Shown piece after piece: positions 37,785 to 46,350 of a stretch of DNA of 64,000 bases (positions are counted from its first letter, which is position 1; each line of letters begins with the position of its first letter). Under the pieces are notes generated by a model that was given only the letters and a program-made list of their open reading frames with translations, had not been told where the DNA came from and did no database searches. Source of the DNA: Kordiimonas sp. SCSIO 12603. GTDB lineage: Bacteria > Pseudomonadota > Alphaproteobacteria > Sphingomonadales > Kordiimonadaceae. The DNA lies in NCBI RefSeq assembly GCF_024398035.1, contig NZ_CP073748.1, forward strand, positions 1,034,001 to 1,098,000. Reading direction: 5' to 3'. The position numbers were made by a program, and so were the translations under genes.

Positions 37785-39191
37785 ATGTCTGACACATTTG
37801 ATGTAGTAGTAATTGGCGCTGGTCCTGGCGGTTATGTAGCAGCTATTCGTGCAGCGCAGCTTGGCCTCAAGACAGCGTGTATTGAAAAGCGTGAAACACT
37901 GGGCGGAACATGCCTTAACGTTGGCTGTATGCCTTCTAAGGCGCTTCTGCATGCTTCACACCTGTATGACGAAGCAAACCATGATTTTGAAAAGTTCGGC
38001 TTGAGCGTTAAGGGCCTCGATTATGATATCGAGAAGGTTCTTGCGACAAAGGACGAAACTGTAAAAGGCCTTACTGGCGGTATCGAATTCCTCTTTAAGA
38101 AAAACAAAGTGGAGTGGATTAAAGGCGCTGGTAAATTTACTGGTAAAGACACTATTGAAGTTGCTCTCAATGAAGGTGGTTCCCGCACAATCACTGCGAA
38201 GAACACTATCATTGCAACAGGTAGTGACGTAGCGAACTTGCCGGGCGTAGAAATTGACGAGAAAACAATTGTTTCTTCAACGGGTGCACTTGAACTGAAC
38301 CCTGTACCGAAGAGCATGGTTGTAATCGGCGGCGGTGTTATTGGCCTTGAGCTTGGTTCCGTTTGGCGCCGTTTCGGTACTGAAGTTACCGTTGTTGAGT
38401 TTATGGATCAGGTTCTGCCGGGCATGGATATGGAAGTGCGTAAGAACTTTGGCCGTATGCTGAAGAAACAGGGCATGACCCTTAAACTTTCTTCCAAGGT
38501 AACTGCTGTTGAGAAAACAGGTAACGGTGCGAAAGTAACGTTCGAGCCTGTTAAAGGTGGCGATGCCACAACGCTTGAGGTTGATGTGGTTCTTGTATCC
38601 ATTGGTCGCCGTCCGTACACAGACGGCCTTGGTCTTGAGACAATTGGCGTTGAAATGGATGAACGTTCACGTATTAAAATCGGCCATGATTTCTCAACAA
38701 ATGTACCGGGTGTTTATGCGATCGGTGATGTGGTTGAAGGCCCAATGCTTGCGCACAAAGCGGAAGATGAAGGTGTTGCAGCAGCTGAGAACATTGCAGG
38801 TCTTACTGGTTATGTGAACCATGATGTGATCCCGGGTGTTGTTTACACATACCCTGAAGTGGCATCTGTTGGTAAAACGGAAGAAGAACTTAAAGAAGTT
38901 GGTATTGCCTACAATGCTGGTAAGTTCCCATTCACAGCAAACAGCCGTGCGAAGGCAAATCTTGCAACAGATGGCTTTGTGAAAATCCTTGCGGATAAAG
39001 AAACAGACCGCGTTCTTGGTGTGCACATTATCGGTGCTGACGCTGGTAACATGATTGCGCAAGCGGCAACTGCGATGGAATTTGGTGCATCTGCTGAAGA
39101 TATCGCTCTTACATGCCATGCGCACCCAACAGAAACAGAAGCAATGAAAGAAGCAGCGCTCGCAGTTCACAAGCGCACAATTCATATGTAA
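37785..39191 (+). CDS. lpd: Dihydrolipoyl dehydrogenase (E3)
   Basis: An FAD enzyme that reoxidises the lipoyl arm with NAD+. The ATG at 37785 has AAAGGGA upstream and gives the family start SDTFDVVVIGAGPGGY; the longer frame from 37737 is rejected. The redox disulfide is C43/C48 in GGTCLNVGCMPSK. The catalytic His-Glu is in HAHPTETEAM near the C-terminus. It has 468 residues. It is the last gene of the mdh-suc-lpd block and is followed by a strong terminator. Confidence 0.97.
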   Translation: MSDTFDVVVIGAGPGGYVAAIRAAQLGLKTACIEKRETLGGTCLNVGCMPSKALLHASHLYDEANHDFEKFGLSVKGLDYDIEKVLATKDETVKGLTGGIEFLFKKNKVEWIKGAGKFTGKDTIEVALNEGGSRTITAKNTIIATGSDVANLPGVEIDEKTIVSSTGALELNPVPKSMVVIGGGVIGLELGSVWRRFGTEVTVVEFMDQVLPGMDMEVRKNFGRMLKKQGMTLKLSSKVTAVEKTGNGAKVTFEPVKGGDATTLEVDVVLVSIGRRPYTDGLGLETIGVEMDERSRIKIGHDFSTNVPGVYAIGDVVEGPMLAHKAEDEGVAAAENIAGLTGYVNHDVIPGVVYTYPEVASVGKTEEELKEVGIAYNAGKFPFTANSRAKANLATDGFVKILADKETDRVLGVHIIGADAGNMIAQAATAMEFGASAEDIALTCHAHPTETEAMKEAALAVHKRTIHM

Positions 39192-39215
39192 TCAGTTTCT
39201 GATTTAAGCATTTAA

Positions 39216-39255
39216 AAAGCCCTCGCAGATTGCTCTGCGGGGGCTTTGTTTTTTA
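39216..39255 (+). terminator. Rho-independent terminator after lpd
   Basis: A 14-bp stem (AAAGCCCTCGCAGA and TCTGCGGGGGCTTT, one G-U pair, loop TTGC) followed by GTTTTTT. Confidence 0.93.
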
Positions 39256-39270
39256 GATGTTAGGCTGTTA

Positions 39271-39708
39271 TTACGGCACAAGCACAATTGGAATGCCGAT
39301 CACGTGCGCAAGCTTGTTTGCCACGCTACCGAGCAGTAGATCAGAAATGCGAGAGCGACCACGACGACCAATGAATACCTGGTTTACATGCAGGTCTTTC
39401 ACCCGCTTGCGGATCACCTCAACAGGGTCACCCCAATGGAACTCTGTATCAATTTCAACACCGTCTGCAGCATATTTCTCAACAAGGGGCTTTAGAACGT
39501 CCTCTTTGGCGTGGCGCTCTTCTTCCGCTTTTTCCAGCGGGCGGTGCGCCATTTCATCAAGGGTCATAGGTTGGAAACCAGACCACGGGATAACAGTGAT
39601 CAGTTTCACTGCTGCTCCTGTCTGTTTTGCCATAAAGGCCGCATGCCTTGCAGCGCGCTCACCCCACTCACTACCGTCTACTGCTACTAGATAAAGTTGC
39701 TTGGTCAT
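39271..39708 (-). CDS. Universal stress protein, UspA family
   Basis: A single-domain 145-residue Usp. The N-terminus YLVAVDGSEWGERAARHA and the ATP-binding motif GRRGRSRISDLLLGSVANKL (G-2X-G-9X-GS) place it in the nucleotide-binding subgroup. GGAGACC precedes the ATG. It converges on lpd across the terminator. Confidence 0.93.
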   Translation of the reverse strand: MTKQLYLVAVDGSEWGERAARHAAFMAKQTGAAVKLITVIPWSGFQPMTLDEMAHRPLEKAEEERHAKEDVLKPLVEKYAADGVEIDTEFHWGDPVEVIRKRVKDLHVNQVFIGRRGRSRISDLLLGSVANKLAHVIGIPIVLVP

Positions 39709-39787
39709 GTCTGGTCTCCAGAATCATTTGCTTCCGATGAGCCATATTATACAGGAGTAGATTTGTAAGGATTTGACTGTGGTCAAA

Positions 39788-40261
39788 TCAGGCGCGTTCT
39801 ATACGGCACTGAAAGCAATTATATTTTGTGGTGCGAACATGGAGATATGCCACCTCAGGGTTTTGCAGTAGTGCTCTACATTCGCGCTCCAATTCTGCAG
39901 TTTTAATGACCTTGGCAGCGAGATAGTCAATCCGGTTATCTTTACTATAGCCTCGCACAATTACTTCATCCCAGCGGCTGAAAATTTCCGGTTTCTTTGA
40001 TGTGTTCGAATAAGCATCGCAAGTTTCCTTATGCAGGAAGATTGGGCCCGTTTCTGCATATGGTTGATTTTCTTCAAAAGGTTGGTAGGCGAGCACTAAC
40101 ATATTATCACCCGCTGCGATGGTGGTCAGGCAGTGGCGACAGTGGCAGCCGGGACCGGATGAAGGATGCACCTCTGGCATCATCCCGTAAGCATCCTTAC
40201 TGCTTGTTTGAAGGGCTTGAGCATCGACCGTTGGAATGCCGATAAATTTGAGCGCGGTCAT
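39788..40261 (-). CDS. DUF1203-family protein
   Basis: A 157-residue cytoplasmic protein. It matches the DUF1203 layout: a CHCRHC cysteine cluster near residue 38, AAGDNMLVLAYQPFEENQPYAETGPIFLH in the middle (quoted motif core YAETGPIFLH), and a C-terminal NCFQCRIERA. The function is unknown; the conserved cysteines suggest metal binding. I chose the ATG at 40261, with AGGAAA upstream, over the ATG at 40321. It lies in a leftward cluster with the DNA-alkylation-repair genes, but is separated from ogt by 80 bases. Confidence 0.8.
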   Translation of the reverse strand: MTALKFIGIPTVDAQALQTSSKDAYGMMPEVHPSSGPGCHCRHCLTTIAAGDNMLVLAYQPFEENQPYAETGPIFLHKETCDAYSNTSKKPEIFSRWDEVIVRGYSKDNRIDYLAAKVIKTAELERECRALLQNPEVAYLHVRTTKYNCFQCRIERA

Positions 40262-40341
40262 ATTATGTTTCCTATTATCTGGGCATGCGAAAGGGTTTGC
40301 TCCCAGTGGGAGCATTGCCAAATTTTACCGTGTTGAGTGAA

Positions 40342-40845
40342 TTAGAGGTTCAGGAGTGCACCTTCGTGCTTCAACAGCCATTCCTTGCGGTCAAGGCCAC
40401 CTGCATAGCCTGTAAGGCTACCATCAGCGCCAATAACCCTGTGACAGGGATGGATAAGGCATACGGGGTTTCTGCCGTTTGCTCGCCCAATGGCCCGAGG
40501 GCTAGAGCCGAGCTGTTTTGCTAACTCGCCGTAACTCATGGTGTTACCTGCGGGTATCTCTTGTAGTGCCTTCCAAACGGATTGTTCGTAAGGTGTGCCA
40601 ATCGGGCCTGACGGAATAGAGTTCAGAATATCTCGATCACCAGCAAAATAGGCTTCAAGCTTTTCTCTTAGGCTTTCAGGAAGTGGCACTTCGGTGATTT
40701 CATGGTTCGGGTAGAATCGTTTTATCTGTTCTTCCACTCGGTGTTGGCGATCAGCAAATTCGCAGATCACCATTGTATCGCCTTCCAGCAAAATGGTGAG
40801 GCCCCCAACAGGTGTGGAGAAGGTGGATTTATGAAGTGTAGCCAT
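40342..40845 (-). CDS. ogt: Methylated-DNA-[protein]-cysteine S-methyltransferase
   Basis: A suicide repair enzyme that moves O6-alkyl groups from guanine to its own cysteine. The acceptor is C134 in PCHRVIGADGSLTGYAGG, and the DNA-binding helix has SSPRAIGRANGRNP. The ATG at 40845 has GGAG at the right distance. It overlaps the upstream AraC-type Ada gene by 17 bases. The pair therefore corresponds to the two halves of E. coli Ada, as in the split AdaA/AdaB of Bacillus. Confidence 0.95.
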   Translation of the reverse strand: MATLHKSTFSTPVGGLTILLEGDTMVICEFADRQHRVEEQIKRFYPNHEITEVPLPESLREKLEAYFAGDRDILNSIPSGPIGTPYEQSVWKALQEIPAGNTMSYGELAKQLGSSPRAIGRANGRNPVCLIHPCHRVIGADGSLTGYAGGLDRKEWLLKHEGALLNL

Positions 40846-41401
40846 GTGAAGTTCTCCATTCACTTGGGGATATTTTATAGTGTTGCCTGAATGCCGTATT
40901 AAATCGTCTCAGACTTTTGAAGCCGGATGCGAAAGCGATATCAGCAATCTGGGAAGTTGGGTCCGTAAGCATTGCTTCAGCCAGGTAAAGGCGGTTTTCA
41001 TTCCTGATTTCGATGGGGGACCGGCCCAAATGTTTCTGGAAAAGCCTTCTTAAGTGACGATCAGAAACACCAAGCTCGTCTGCCAGTTCTGCCATACTAT
41101 CTGGGCTGTCGCCGCGTGCTAGTATACGCATGGCACGAATGATTGTGGCTTCGGTACCTTTCCAGGCAGGGCTTCCCGGGCGTGCTTCGGGACGGCAGCG
41201 TTTGCAGGCTCTGAACCCAGCTATCTGCGGCGCATCAGCATCTGAAAAATAGAGCACATTTTCTGGCTTGGGTTTTCGGGCCGGGCAGATTGGTCTGCAA
41301 AATATTCCTGTGCTGGTAACCGCAAAAAACATCTTGCCGTCATACCTTGCGTCTCTCTTCAGCAGAATATCATAGAGAATATGTCTGGGTGTATCGTTCA
41401 T
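40829..41401 (-). CDS. AdaA-like methylphosphotriester sensor and activator
   Basis: The 190-residue protein joins the Ada zinc-binding sensor domain (C35, C39, C66, C69, in GIFCRPICPAR and ACKRCRP) with an AraC-type DNA-binding domain (about 90-185). In Ada, methyl transfer from DNA phosphotriesters to the first zinc cysteine (here C35) turns the protein into an activator. All four ligands are intact. It lacks the O6-methylguanine transferase domain, which is supplied by the overlapping downstream ogt gene. Autoregulation of this pair is inferred. Confidence 0.92.
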   Translation of the reverse strand: MNDTPRHILYDILLKRDARYDGKMFFAVTSTGIFCRPICPARKPKPENVLYFSDADAPQIAGFRACKRCRPEARPGSPAWKGTEATIIRAMRILARGDSPDSMAELADELGVSDRHLRRLFQKHLGRSPIEIRNENRLYLAEAMLTDPTSQIADIAFASGFKSLRRFNTAFRQHYKISPSEWRTSHGYTS

Positions 41402-41455
41402 GTTGGCGAGTATAGCAGAGGCTTTGGAAATTACTCGCCGTTTTCGGACCTGTAT

Positions 41456-41749
41456 CTAGATGCCGCTGAAAAGCCTGATAGCGATGATGAGGGTAATAGA
41501 GATTGTCAGGAAAGGCCATAGGTCCAACTTTGGTATATCCCTGCTTTCCTTCAGGTGCTTAAAGAATAGAAGCATGGCACGCAGGTTTAATATTGCAGAA
41601 GTGAAGCTCAGAAAGGCCAAGCCGATAAGTATCATTGGTATTTCAGCTATGTTGTTCGACAGCTGGTAACAGGTGTAGAGAATAAGAAGTGAAATAACGC
41701 CAAGAACGCCATATAAGGCAGCTATAGTCCAGCCTCTGAATTGCTCCAC
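41456..41749 (-). CDS. Small membrane protein of unknown function
   Basis: A 97-residue protein with three strongly hydrophobic segments (about residues 8-27, 37-65 and 79-95) joined by short charged loops. It starts with GTG, with GAGGA about nine bases upstream, which supports it as real. It lies 22 bases after xerC in the same direction, so it may be co-transcribed. No family was recognised. Confidence 0.6.
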   Translation of the reverse strand: MEQFRGWTIAALYGVLGVISLLILYTCYQLSNNIAEIPMILIGLAFLSFTSAILNLRAMLLFFKHLKESRDIPKLDLWPFLTISITLIIAIRLFSGI

Positions 41750-41771
41750 GTAACGATCCTCTCAAAACTAA

Positions 41772-42791
41772 CTAACGGCGGAATGCTTTATCATACACAT
41801 CACGAAGGCGGGCGCTATCCACTTCTGTATAAACTTGTGTCGCTTTCAAGTCAGCGTGTCCGAGAAGTTCCTGAATAGTGCGCAGATCGCCCCCACGGGA
41901 TAGCAGATGGGTTGCAAAACTATGCCGCATTGCATGGGGCGTTGCGCTTTCAGGCAGACCCAGCACTGCACGAACTTGTTGCATGGTGGTCTGGATAATA
42001 CGGGCATTGAGCCTGCCACCACGGGTGCCGCGGAACAGGGCTTCACCAATATCAAGCGTGTGCGGGCATTTCCTTGCGTAATCGTCAACGGCACTATGAA
42101 CTACCGGTAACAGAGGAACGATACGCTCTTTGCCTCGTTTACCAATAATGCGCATGCTGTCTCCCGGCGGGATATCGCCCATATTAAGGGAAAGTGCTTC
42201 ACCTATACGAAGACCACATGCATATAGAAGTGTGATAACCGCGGTATCTCGAGCGGCCTCCCAATCGGTTTTCGCGAAATCACCAGCTGCTTCAAGTACG
42301 GTTTTTGCACCTTCTTCATTTAAGGGGCGAGGCACGCGGTGTGGAACCTTTGGCCCCTGAACAGCTTTAATAGCATCATTAGTAATGCCTTCGGTGCGTG
42401 CCAGAAAGCGGTAAAAATTCCGAATTGCTGAAAGGCTTCTAGCTGCTGTTCTTGCTGAGATATCATCCTGACGTCTGTTTGCGAGAAATGCACGGAAATC
42501 GCGGATTGTTAGCGAACCTAAAGCGTTAGGCGATAGAGCCATATTTTTATGGGATGCCATGAATCGAATGAAGCTGCTGAAATCCCTGCCGTACCCATCA
42601 ACTGTATGGGCAGACATTCGTTTTTCGCTAGTAAGATAACGGTGCCAACGTTCCAGTAACAGGCGTGCGGCATCATCCAGCCCCGTAAGGCTTTCACCAT
42701 CCAGAAACGGTTTTTGTGGGGCCAAGGTTAGTGGCTCGTCGGGTAACGAAGGCGGCCAAGAAAGCCTGAAAGCGATGGCATTTTTTCGCAC
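41772..42791 (-). CDS. xerC: Site-specific tyrosine recombinase XerC
   Basis: Resolves chromosome dimers at dif with XerD and FtsK. The catalytic set is complete: R195 in ACGLRIGEAL, a Lys near 218-222, H286 and R289 in HAMRHSFATHLL, H312 in LLGHADL, and nucleophile Y321 in TQVYTEV. The N-terminal SAM-like core-binding domain covers about residues 40-130. The 339-residue form starts at a GTG and overlaps the COQ9-like gene by 64 bases; an internal TTG at 42725 (LAPQKPF) would remove the overlap. Proximity to lpd is common for xerC in alphaproteobacteria. Confidence 0.9.
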   Translation of the reverse strand: MRKNAIAFRLSWPPSLPDEPLTLAPQKPFLDGESLTGLDDAARLLLERWHRYLTSEKRMSAHTVDGYGRDFSSFIRFMASHKNMALSPNALGSLTIRDFRAFLANRRQDDISARTAARSLSAIRNFYRFLARTEGITNDAIKAVQGPKVPHRVPRPLNEEGAKTVLEAAGDFAKTDWEAARDTAVITLLYACGLRIGEALSLNMGDIPPGDSMRIIGKRGKERIVPLLPVVHSAVDDYARKCPHTLDIGEALFRGTRGGRLNARIIQTTMQQVRAVLGLPESATPHAMRHSFATHLLSRGGDLRTIQELLGHADLKATQVYTEVDSARLRDVYDKAFRR

Positions 42792-43393
42792 GCGTTACGC
42801 ATTTGAAATTTGGCTTTCTCGATTTTCATCACATCTTCGATGCGGCGATCAAGAAAGGCCCATGTATCAGCGAAATCTTCGCTTTCGTCGTTCAGCCAAT
42901 ACATCACGACAGCACTGTAAACACCGCTTAGTGTCATACGCTTGGTGTACCAGTTATGATCTGTGCTGGTATCTCCTGCAGCGCGCCACATGGTATCCGC
43001 CGTAGCCCAAAGTGCTTTGGAGCCGAGTGCCAGATTTTGTGGCATCGCAAGTGTTGCCAAGCCTCTTCTAACAACCTCACGGTTTGGCGTTTGTTGTTCA
43101 AGGCGTGTGCGGACGGCTACTGTAATACGGTCACGGATTTTCATGGATTGAATATCCATCTCATCCAGTTTTTCGGCAAGCGCCTTATCTGCTTCTTCAA
43201 GATGTAGCTCTAGGACTTCAATAACACCACGAGGAAAAGCAAGTTCAGCCAACTCGCGTGAGATATTTAAATCCTCTGCAGCCATTTTAAGTGCTGTCTC
43301 TGTCCAGCCATCGAACGCTACATGTGGTAGAATCGCTTCAAGTATTGGAAGGCGAAGTTCAAGTGGTGTTCTATCGTCTGAAGCTGAAGTCAT
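42728..43393 (-). CDS. COQ9-family protein (ubiquinone biosynthesis accessory)
   Basis: A 221-residue TetR-fold relative. In mitochondria COQ9 binds lipids and presents ubiquinone intermediates to COQ7. Family segments seen are DLNISRELAELAFPRGVIEV, NWYTKRMTLSGVYSAVVMYW and TWAFLDRRIEDVMKIEKAK. It diverges from rpsU, a conserved alphaproteobacterial arrangement that supports the call. It should act at the inner membrane surface. The xerC gene follows and overlaps its 3' end. Confidence 0.9.
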   Translation of the reverse strand: MTSASDDRTPLELRLPILEAILPHVAFDGWTETALKMAAEDLNISRELAELAFPRGVIEVLELHLEEADKALAEKLDEMDIQSMKIRDRITVAVRTRLEQQTPNREVVRRGLATLAMPQNLALGSKALWATADTMWRAAGDTSTDHNWYTKRMTLSGVYSAVVMYWLNDESEDFADTWAFLDRRIEDVMKIEKAKFQMRNACEKMPSLSGFLGRLRYPTSH

Positions 43394-43664
43394 GAGATGT
43401 CTCGCGATTCGCAGGTTTTTACTTATCAGCTATATTCTTAGCATGCTTAAGTGCCTGATGCGAGAGACATAGTGCCGCAATTTTGCGTTATGGTTCCAAA
43501 AATGGTATGCTTCCGGCATGAAAAGAGGTTGCTGCAGTTAGGAAACTTTGCAGAACCCTCTACTTGTGTTGAAAATACTTGTGCCATACATGGGGATTTG
43601 CTAAAGAGCGCGTGCCCATGCGAACTTGTTCGTAAATTATGGCTATGGAAGGAGTGTGAAACCC

Positions 43665-43883
43665 ATGGAGGTTTCCGTTCGTGATAATAATGTGGATCAA
43701 GCTCTTCGTGCTCTGAAGAAAAAACTTCAGCGTGAAGGTGTTTACCGCGAGATGAAAATGCGCCGCTTCTACGAAAAGCCATCTGAAAAGAAGGCTCGTG
43801 AGCAAGCTGCAGCTGTACGTCGTGCACGTAAGCTAGAGCGTAAACGCCTTGAGCGTGATGGTCTGGTTACTAAGAATCGTTAA
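43665..43883 (+). CDS. rpsU: 30S ribosomal protein S21
   Basis: A 72-residue basic ribosomal protein that helps initiation on natural mRNAs. The ATG at 43665, after AAGGAG, gives the canonical N-terminus [20 protein letters not shown]. Upstream in-frame extension to 43626 is rejected. It is followed directly by a terminator. The 271 bases upstream hold no gene; a weak TTGTGT-17-TACATG promoter-like pair is visible near 43564. Confidence 0.96.
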   Translation: MEVSVRDNNVDQALRALKKKLQREGVYREMKMRRFYEKPSEKKAREQAAAVRRARKLERKRLERDGLVTKNR

Positions 43884-43912
43884 TTCGTTTTTTAAAACAG
43901 CATAAAGCATTT

Positions 43913-43950
43913 AAAAAACCCCTCGGGATATGTCCTGAGGGGTTTTTTTA
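43913..43950. terminator. Bidirectional terminator between rpsU and the DUF3892 gene
   Basis: A near-perfect hairpin (AAACCCCTC...GAGGGGTTT, loop TATG) is flanked by A-run and T-run. It can therefore serve both convergent genes. Confidence 0.9.
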
Positions 43951-43951
43951 T

Positions 43952-44245
43952 TTATGCGTCTGCAGGTAATTTCAATAGCCGCAGCGGTTCATATCGATCA
44001 AGCTCACTTTTTATAAAAGTGTCGCCGTAAATGCTTGTTCCGATTATTAGTTTTTCGATGCCTGATCCGTCTTTAAGGCTGATAAAATATTCAGACCTGC
44101 CAGAACGGATGTTTTCAACAGCCTCATCATGAGAGACGAGCCACTCAATACCATTGTCTAAACGACCCCCGATATGAGTAACAACCTCCTTGCCGCCCGA
44201 ATCTCGCTTCCGCTTGGCAAGGTTCACCATGTGTTTCAGTGTCAT
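43952..44245 (-). CDS. DUF3892-like small protein
   Basis: A 97-residue soluble protein. The pattern of WLVSHDEAVENIRSG, YFISLKDGSG and a C-terminal LRLLKLP resembles the DUF3892 fold, a small beta-rich domain of unknown function. AAGGGAAG precedes the ATG. It is transcribed away from the neighbouring ligase gene's end and stands alone. I cannot assign a role. Confidence 0.6.
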   Translation of the reverse strand: MTLKHMVNLAKRKRDSGGKEVVTHIGGRLDNGIEWLVSHDEAVENIRSGRSEYFISLKDGSGIEKLIIGTSIYGDTFIKSELDRYEPLRLLKLPADA

Positions 44246-44312
44246 TACTTCCCTTCGACCTCTTGAACTACAGCCTGAGGTGTGGGCGAAACTACTGATA
44301 TTTGTACAACTG

Positions 44313-44338
44313 AAAAGGGAAAATTAAATTCCCTTTTT
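44313..44338. terminator. Hairpin downstream of the ligase gene
   Basis: A perfect 9-bp AT-flanked stem (AAAAGGGAA and TTCCCTTTT) with a seven-base loop lies about 140 bases after the leftward DUF2170-PspA-ligase operon. It probably ends that transcript. It is a weaker candidate in the other direction. Confidence 0.5.
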
Positions 44339-44480
44339 ATAGTAATGCTTTGAAAATTTTACGAAAATTTGAAACTTCTAATCAATCCACGAATCAGTGC
44401 AAATCACTATTAATAGTGGTTTGTAATGTGAGTTGCCTTGACGTTGTTGCACTGTTTGCGGGGGTAAATTATATGCTCAG

Positions 44481-45638
44481 TCAGGCTTCAATGATGTGGG
44501 GTAAAAACCGTGAAAGATCTTTTGTTATGGGGCTTTTATCTTCCCTTATCGCCATTCCAGCGGGTTCGTCGCCTACAATCCAGCTACCAATCACGGTGTG
44601 ATTATCATCAAATTGTGGAAGTGGGTGAAGGCGTTGGTAAATATAACCTTCTTCGCCATACTCCCCATCAGCGCTTTCTATAACGTCACCATTTTCCATG
44701 ATGCTAACATTTGCGCCCTCGCGGGAAAATATGGGTTTTTTGACAAAAGAAGATCCTAACTCTTCGCTGTTATCAGAAAAACTAGCGGGTAATAAATTAG
44801 GATGCCCCTTGTTGAATTCCCATATAAGTGGGAGGAGTGCCTTATTGGAAAGCACAGCTTTCCATGCGGGTTCTAGGAACATTACATCGCTTGGTAGTAA
44901 GAACTTGGAGTAAACCTCTCTGAGCATATCTTCCCAGGGGTACAGTTTGAACAGGCTTTGTATCAGCGCACCATTATGATCAGCAAATTCACCAGCCGTA
45001 TTAACACCAATATCTTCAAGATATGTGAAATGAGGGAAGTGACCAGCCTGTGCAGCACAATCTTCAATATAGCGAACAGTTTGTCTGTCTTCATCGGTTC
45101 CTTTGCAGGAAGAGAAATGAATATGGCTGCCTTTTTCAAACAGCCTTTCAAATCGGCTGATTAGCTTTTCCTGTATAGAATTATATTGATCTGTTTCGTC
45201 AGGAAAGTCTCCGCATTCAATTTTATCATCCAGCCATAACCACTGAAAGTATGCGCTTTCATAAAGTGATGTTGGTGTGTCTGCATTAAATTCCAGCATT
45301 TTTGCTGGGCTAGTGCCATCGTAACTAAGGTCAAACCTACCGTAAAGTGATGGGTCTTTTGCATGCCAACTGGTGGCGATTACATCCCACATATCCTTAG
45401 GGATGGCTAGTTTAGTTAAAAGTTCTTCGCTGCGTACGGCACGGTCTACCACATCAAGGCACATTGTATAAAGCTCTGCGCTTGGGTCTTCGATGTGATT
45501 TTCAACTTGTTCCAGAGTAAAGCTGTAATAGGCACGTTCGTCCCAATATTGTTCCCCATACATGGTGTGGAAGATAAAGCCGAGTTGTTCGGCTTTATCC
45601 TTCCAATCAGGCCGTTCAGCCGTTTGTATACGCTTCAT
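44481..45638 (-). CDS. Glutathionylspermidine synthetase-like ATP-grasp ligase (YjfC/YgiC type)
   Basis: The 385-residue protein consists only of the GSP-synthetase C-terminal domain and lacks the amidase half found in E. coli Gsp. Family landmarks are WDERAYYSFTLEQVE near residue 33, the ADTPTSLYESAYFQW loop, FVKKPIFSREGANV, and the C-terminal GSWIVGDEPAGMAIRED. These ligases join a carboxylate to an amine using ATP. The substrate of YjfC/YgiC members is not established. It begins eight bases after the PspA-like gene and is clearly part of the same operon. A polyamine or peptide modification linked to membrane stress is an inference. Confidence 0.88.
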   Translation of the reverse strand: MKRIQTAERPDWKDKAEQLGFIFHTMYGEQYWDERAYYSFTLEQVENHIEDPSAELYTMCLDVVDRAVRSEELLTKLAIPKDMWDVIATSWHAKDPSLYGRFDLSYDGTSPAKMLEFNADTPTSLYESAYFQWLWLDDKIECGDFPDETDQYNSIQEKLISRFERLFEKGSHIHFSSCKGTDEDRQTVRYIEDCAAQAGHFPHFTYLEDIGVNTAGEFADHNGALIQSLFKLYPWEDMLREVYSKFLLPSDVMFLEPAWKAVLSNKALLPLIWEFNKGHPNLLPASFSDNSEELGSSFVKKPIFSREGANVSIMENGDVIESADGEYGEEGYIYQRLHPLPQFDDNHTVIGSWIVGDEPAGMAIREDKSPITKDLSRFLPHIIEA

Positions 45639-45646
45639 GGATCAAG

Positions 45647-46315
45647 TTAGAGTTTCGAAAGAAAGTCGTCAGTGTCGCTTTTGCCGCCGTCAAGAGCAGC
45701 TAATTCGCTATCCAGTGATGTGCCGGACAGAACGTCATCTAATTCGTTCGCTGCTTCAAGGCGTGCTGCCTTTTCTGCCTGACGAGCTTTCAGGCGGTCT
45801 AGTGATTGGGATGCATCAGAAAAGCTGTTGTTCACATTGGCATGGCTTGATGCCAACATTTCCTGTGATTTCTGCATTTGTTCTGTTGCTTTTACTGTAT
45901 CCACCTCAGCGCGCATACGTTCTTTTTTGGCGGTAAGTGCTTTGATGTTGTTGCGAATATTATTTTCGGCTGTTGCATATTGATCGCGTAACGCAGTTGC
46001 TGCTTTCAAATCACCCTGAAGTCCCATTACGCGCTCCGCAGCCTGACGAGCCAGGTCCATATTTTCGGCAGCTTTCGCTTTGCGTGCGCCATCCGTATAT
46101 TTTTCGATATCTACCTCAATATCGCTGATTTTCTTGTCTTGCAGATTGCGTTTTGCAGCCATGGAGGTGAGGCTCTTCTTGGATTCCTCAAGGCTTTGAT
46201 CGCATTCGCGAAGTAGCTGGTCTAGTTCCGTAAGTGCATTCGCATCTGCAATTGCTTCACCAGCTTCATTTACGTGGCCTTTAACAACTGTAATCAAACG
46301 TTTGAAAATACTCAT
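45647..46315 (-). CDS. PspA/IM30 (ESCRT-III-like) membrane-remodelling protein, YjfJ type
   Basis: The 222-residue protein is almost wholly alpha-helical coiled coil. It starts MSIFKRLITVVKGHVNEAGE, an amphipathic helix of the PspA type. It continues through heptad-rich helices rich in K, E and Q, and ends in an acidic DDFLSKL tail. PspA/Vipp1 proteins polymerise on damaged inner membrane. Its position between a DUF2170 gene and a GSP-synthetase-like gene identifies it as the YjfJ branch rather than the classical PspA of pspABC. CGGAGC precedes the ATG. Confidence 0.9.
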   Translation of the reverse strand: MSIFKRLITVVKGHVNEAGEAIADANALTELDQLLRECDQSLEESKKSLTSMAAKRNLQDKKISDIEVDIEKYTDGARKAKAAENMDLARQAAERVMGLQGDLKAATALRDQYATAENNIRNNIKALTAKKERMRAEVDTVKATEQMQKSQEMLASSHANVNNSFSDASQSLDRLKARQAEKAARLEAANELDDVLSGTSLDSELAALDGGKSDTDDFLSKL

Positions 46316-46350
46316 GAGATTGCTCCGGTTATTCTTTTCTTATTATGGGC

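Noticed and set aside
44350-44601. 83-codon frame on the plus strand
   Set aside because: It runs antisense into the end of the ligase gene and has no ribosome-binding site.
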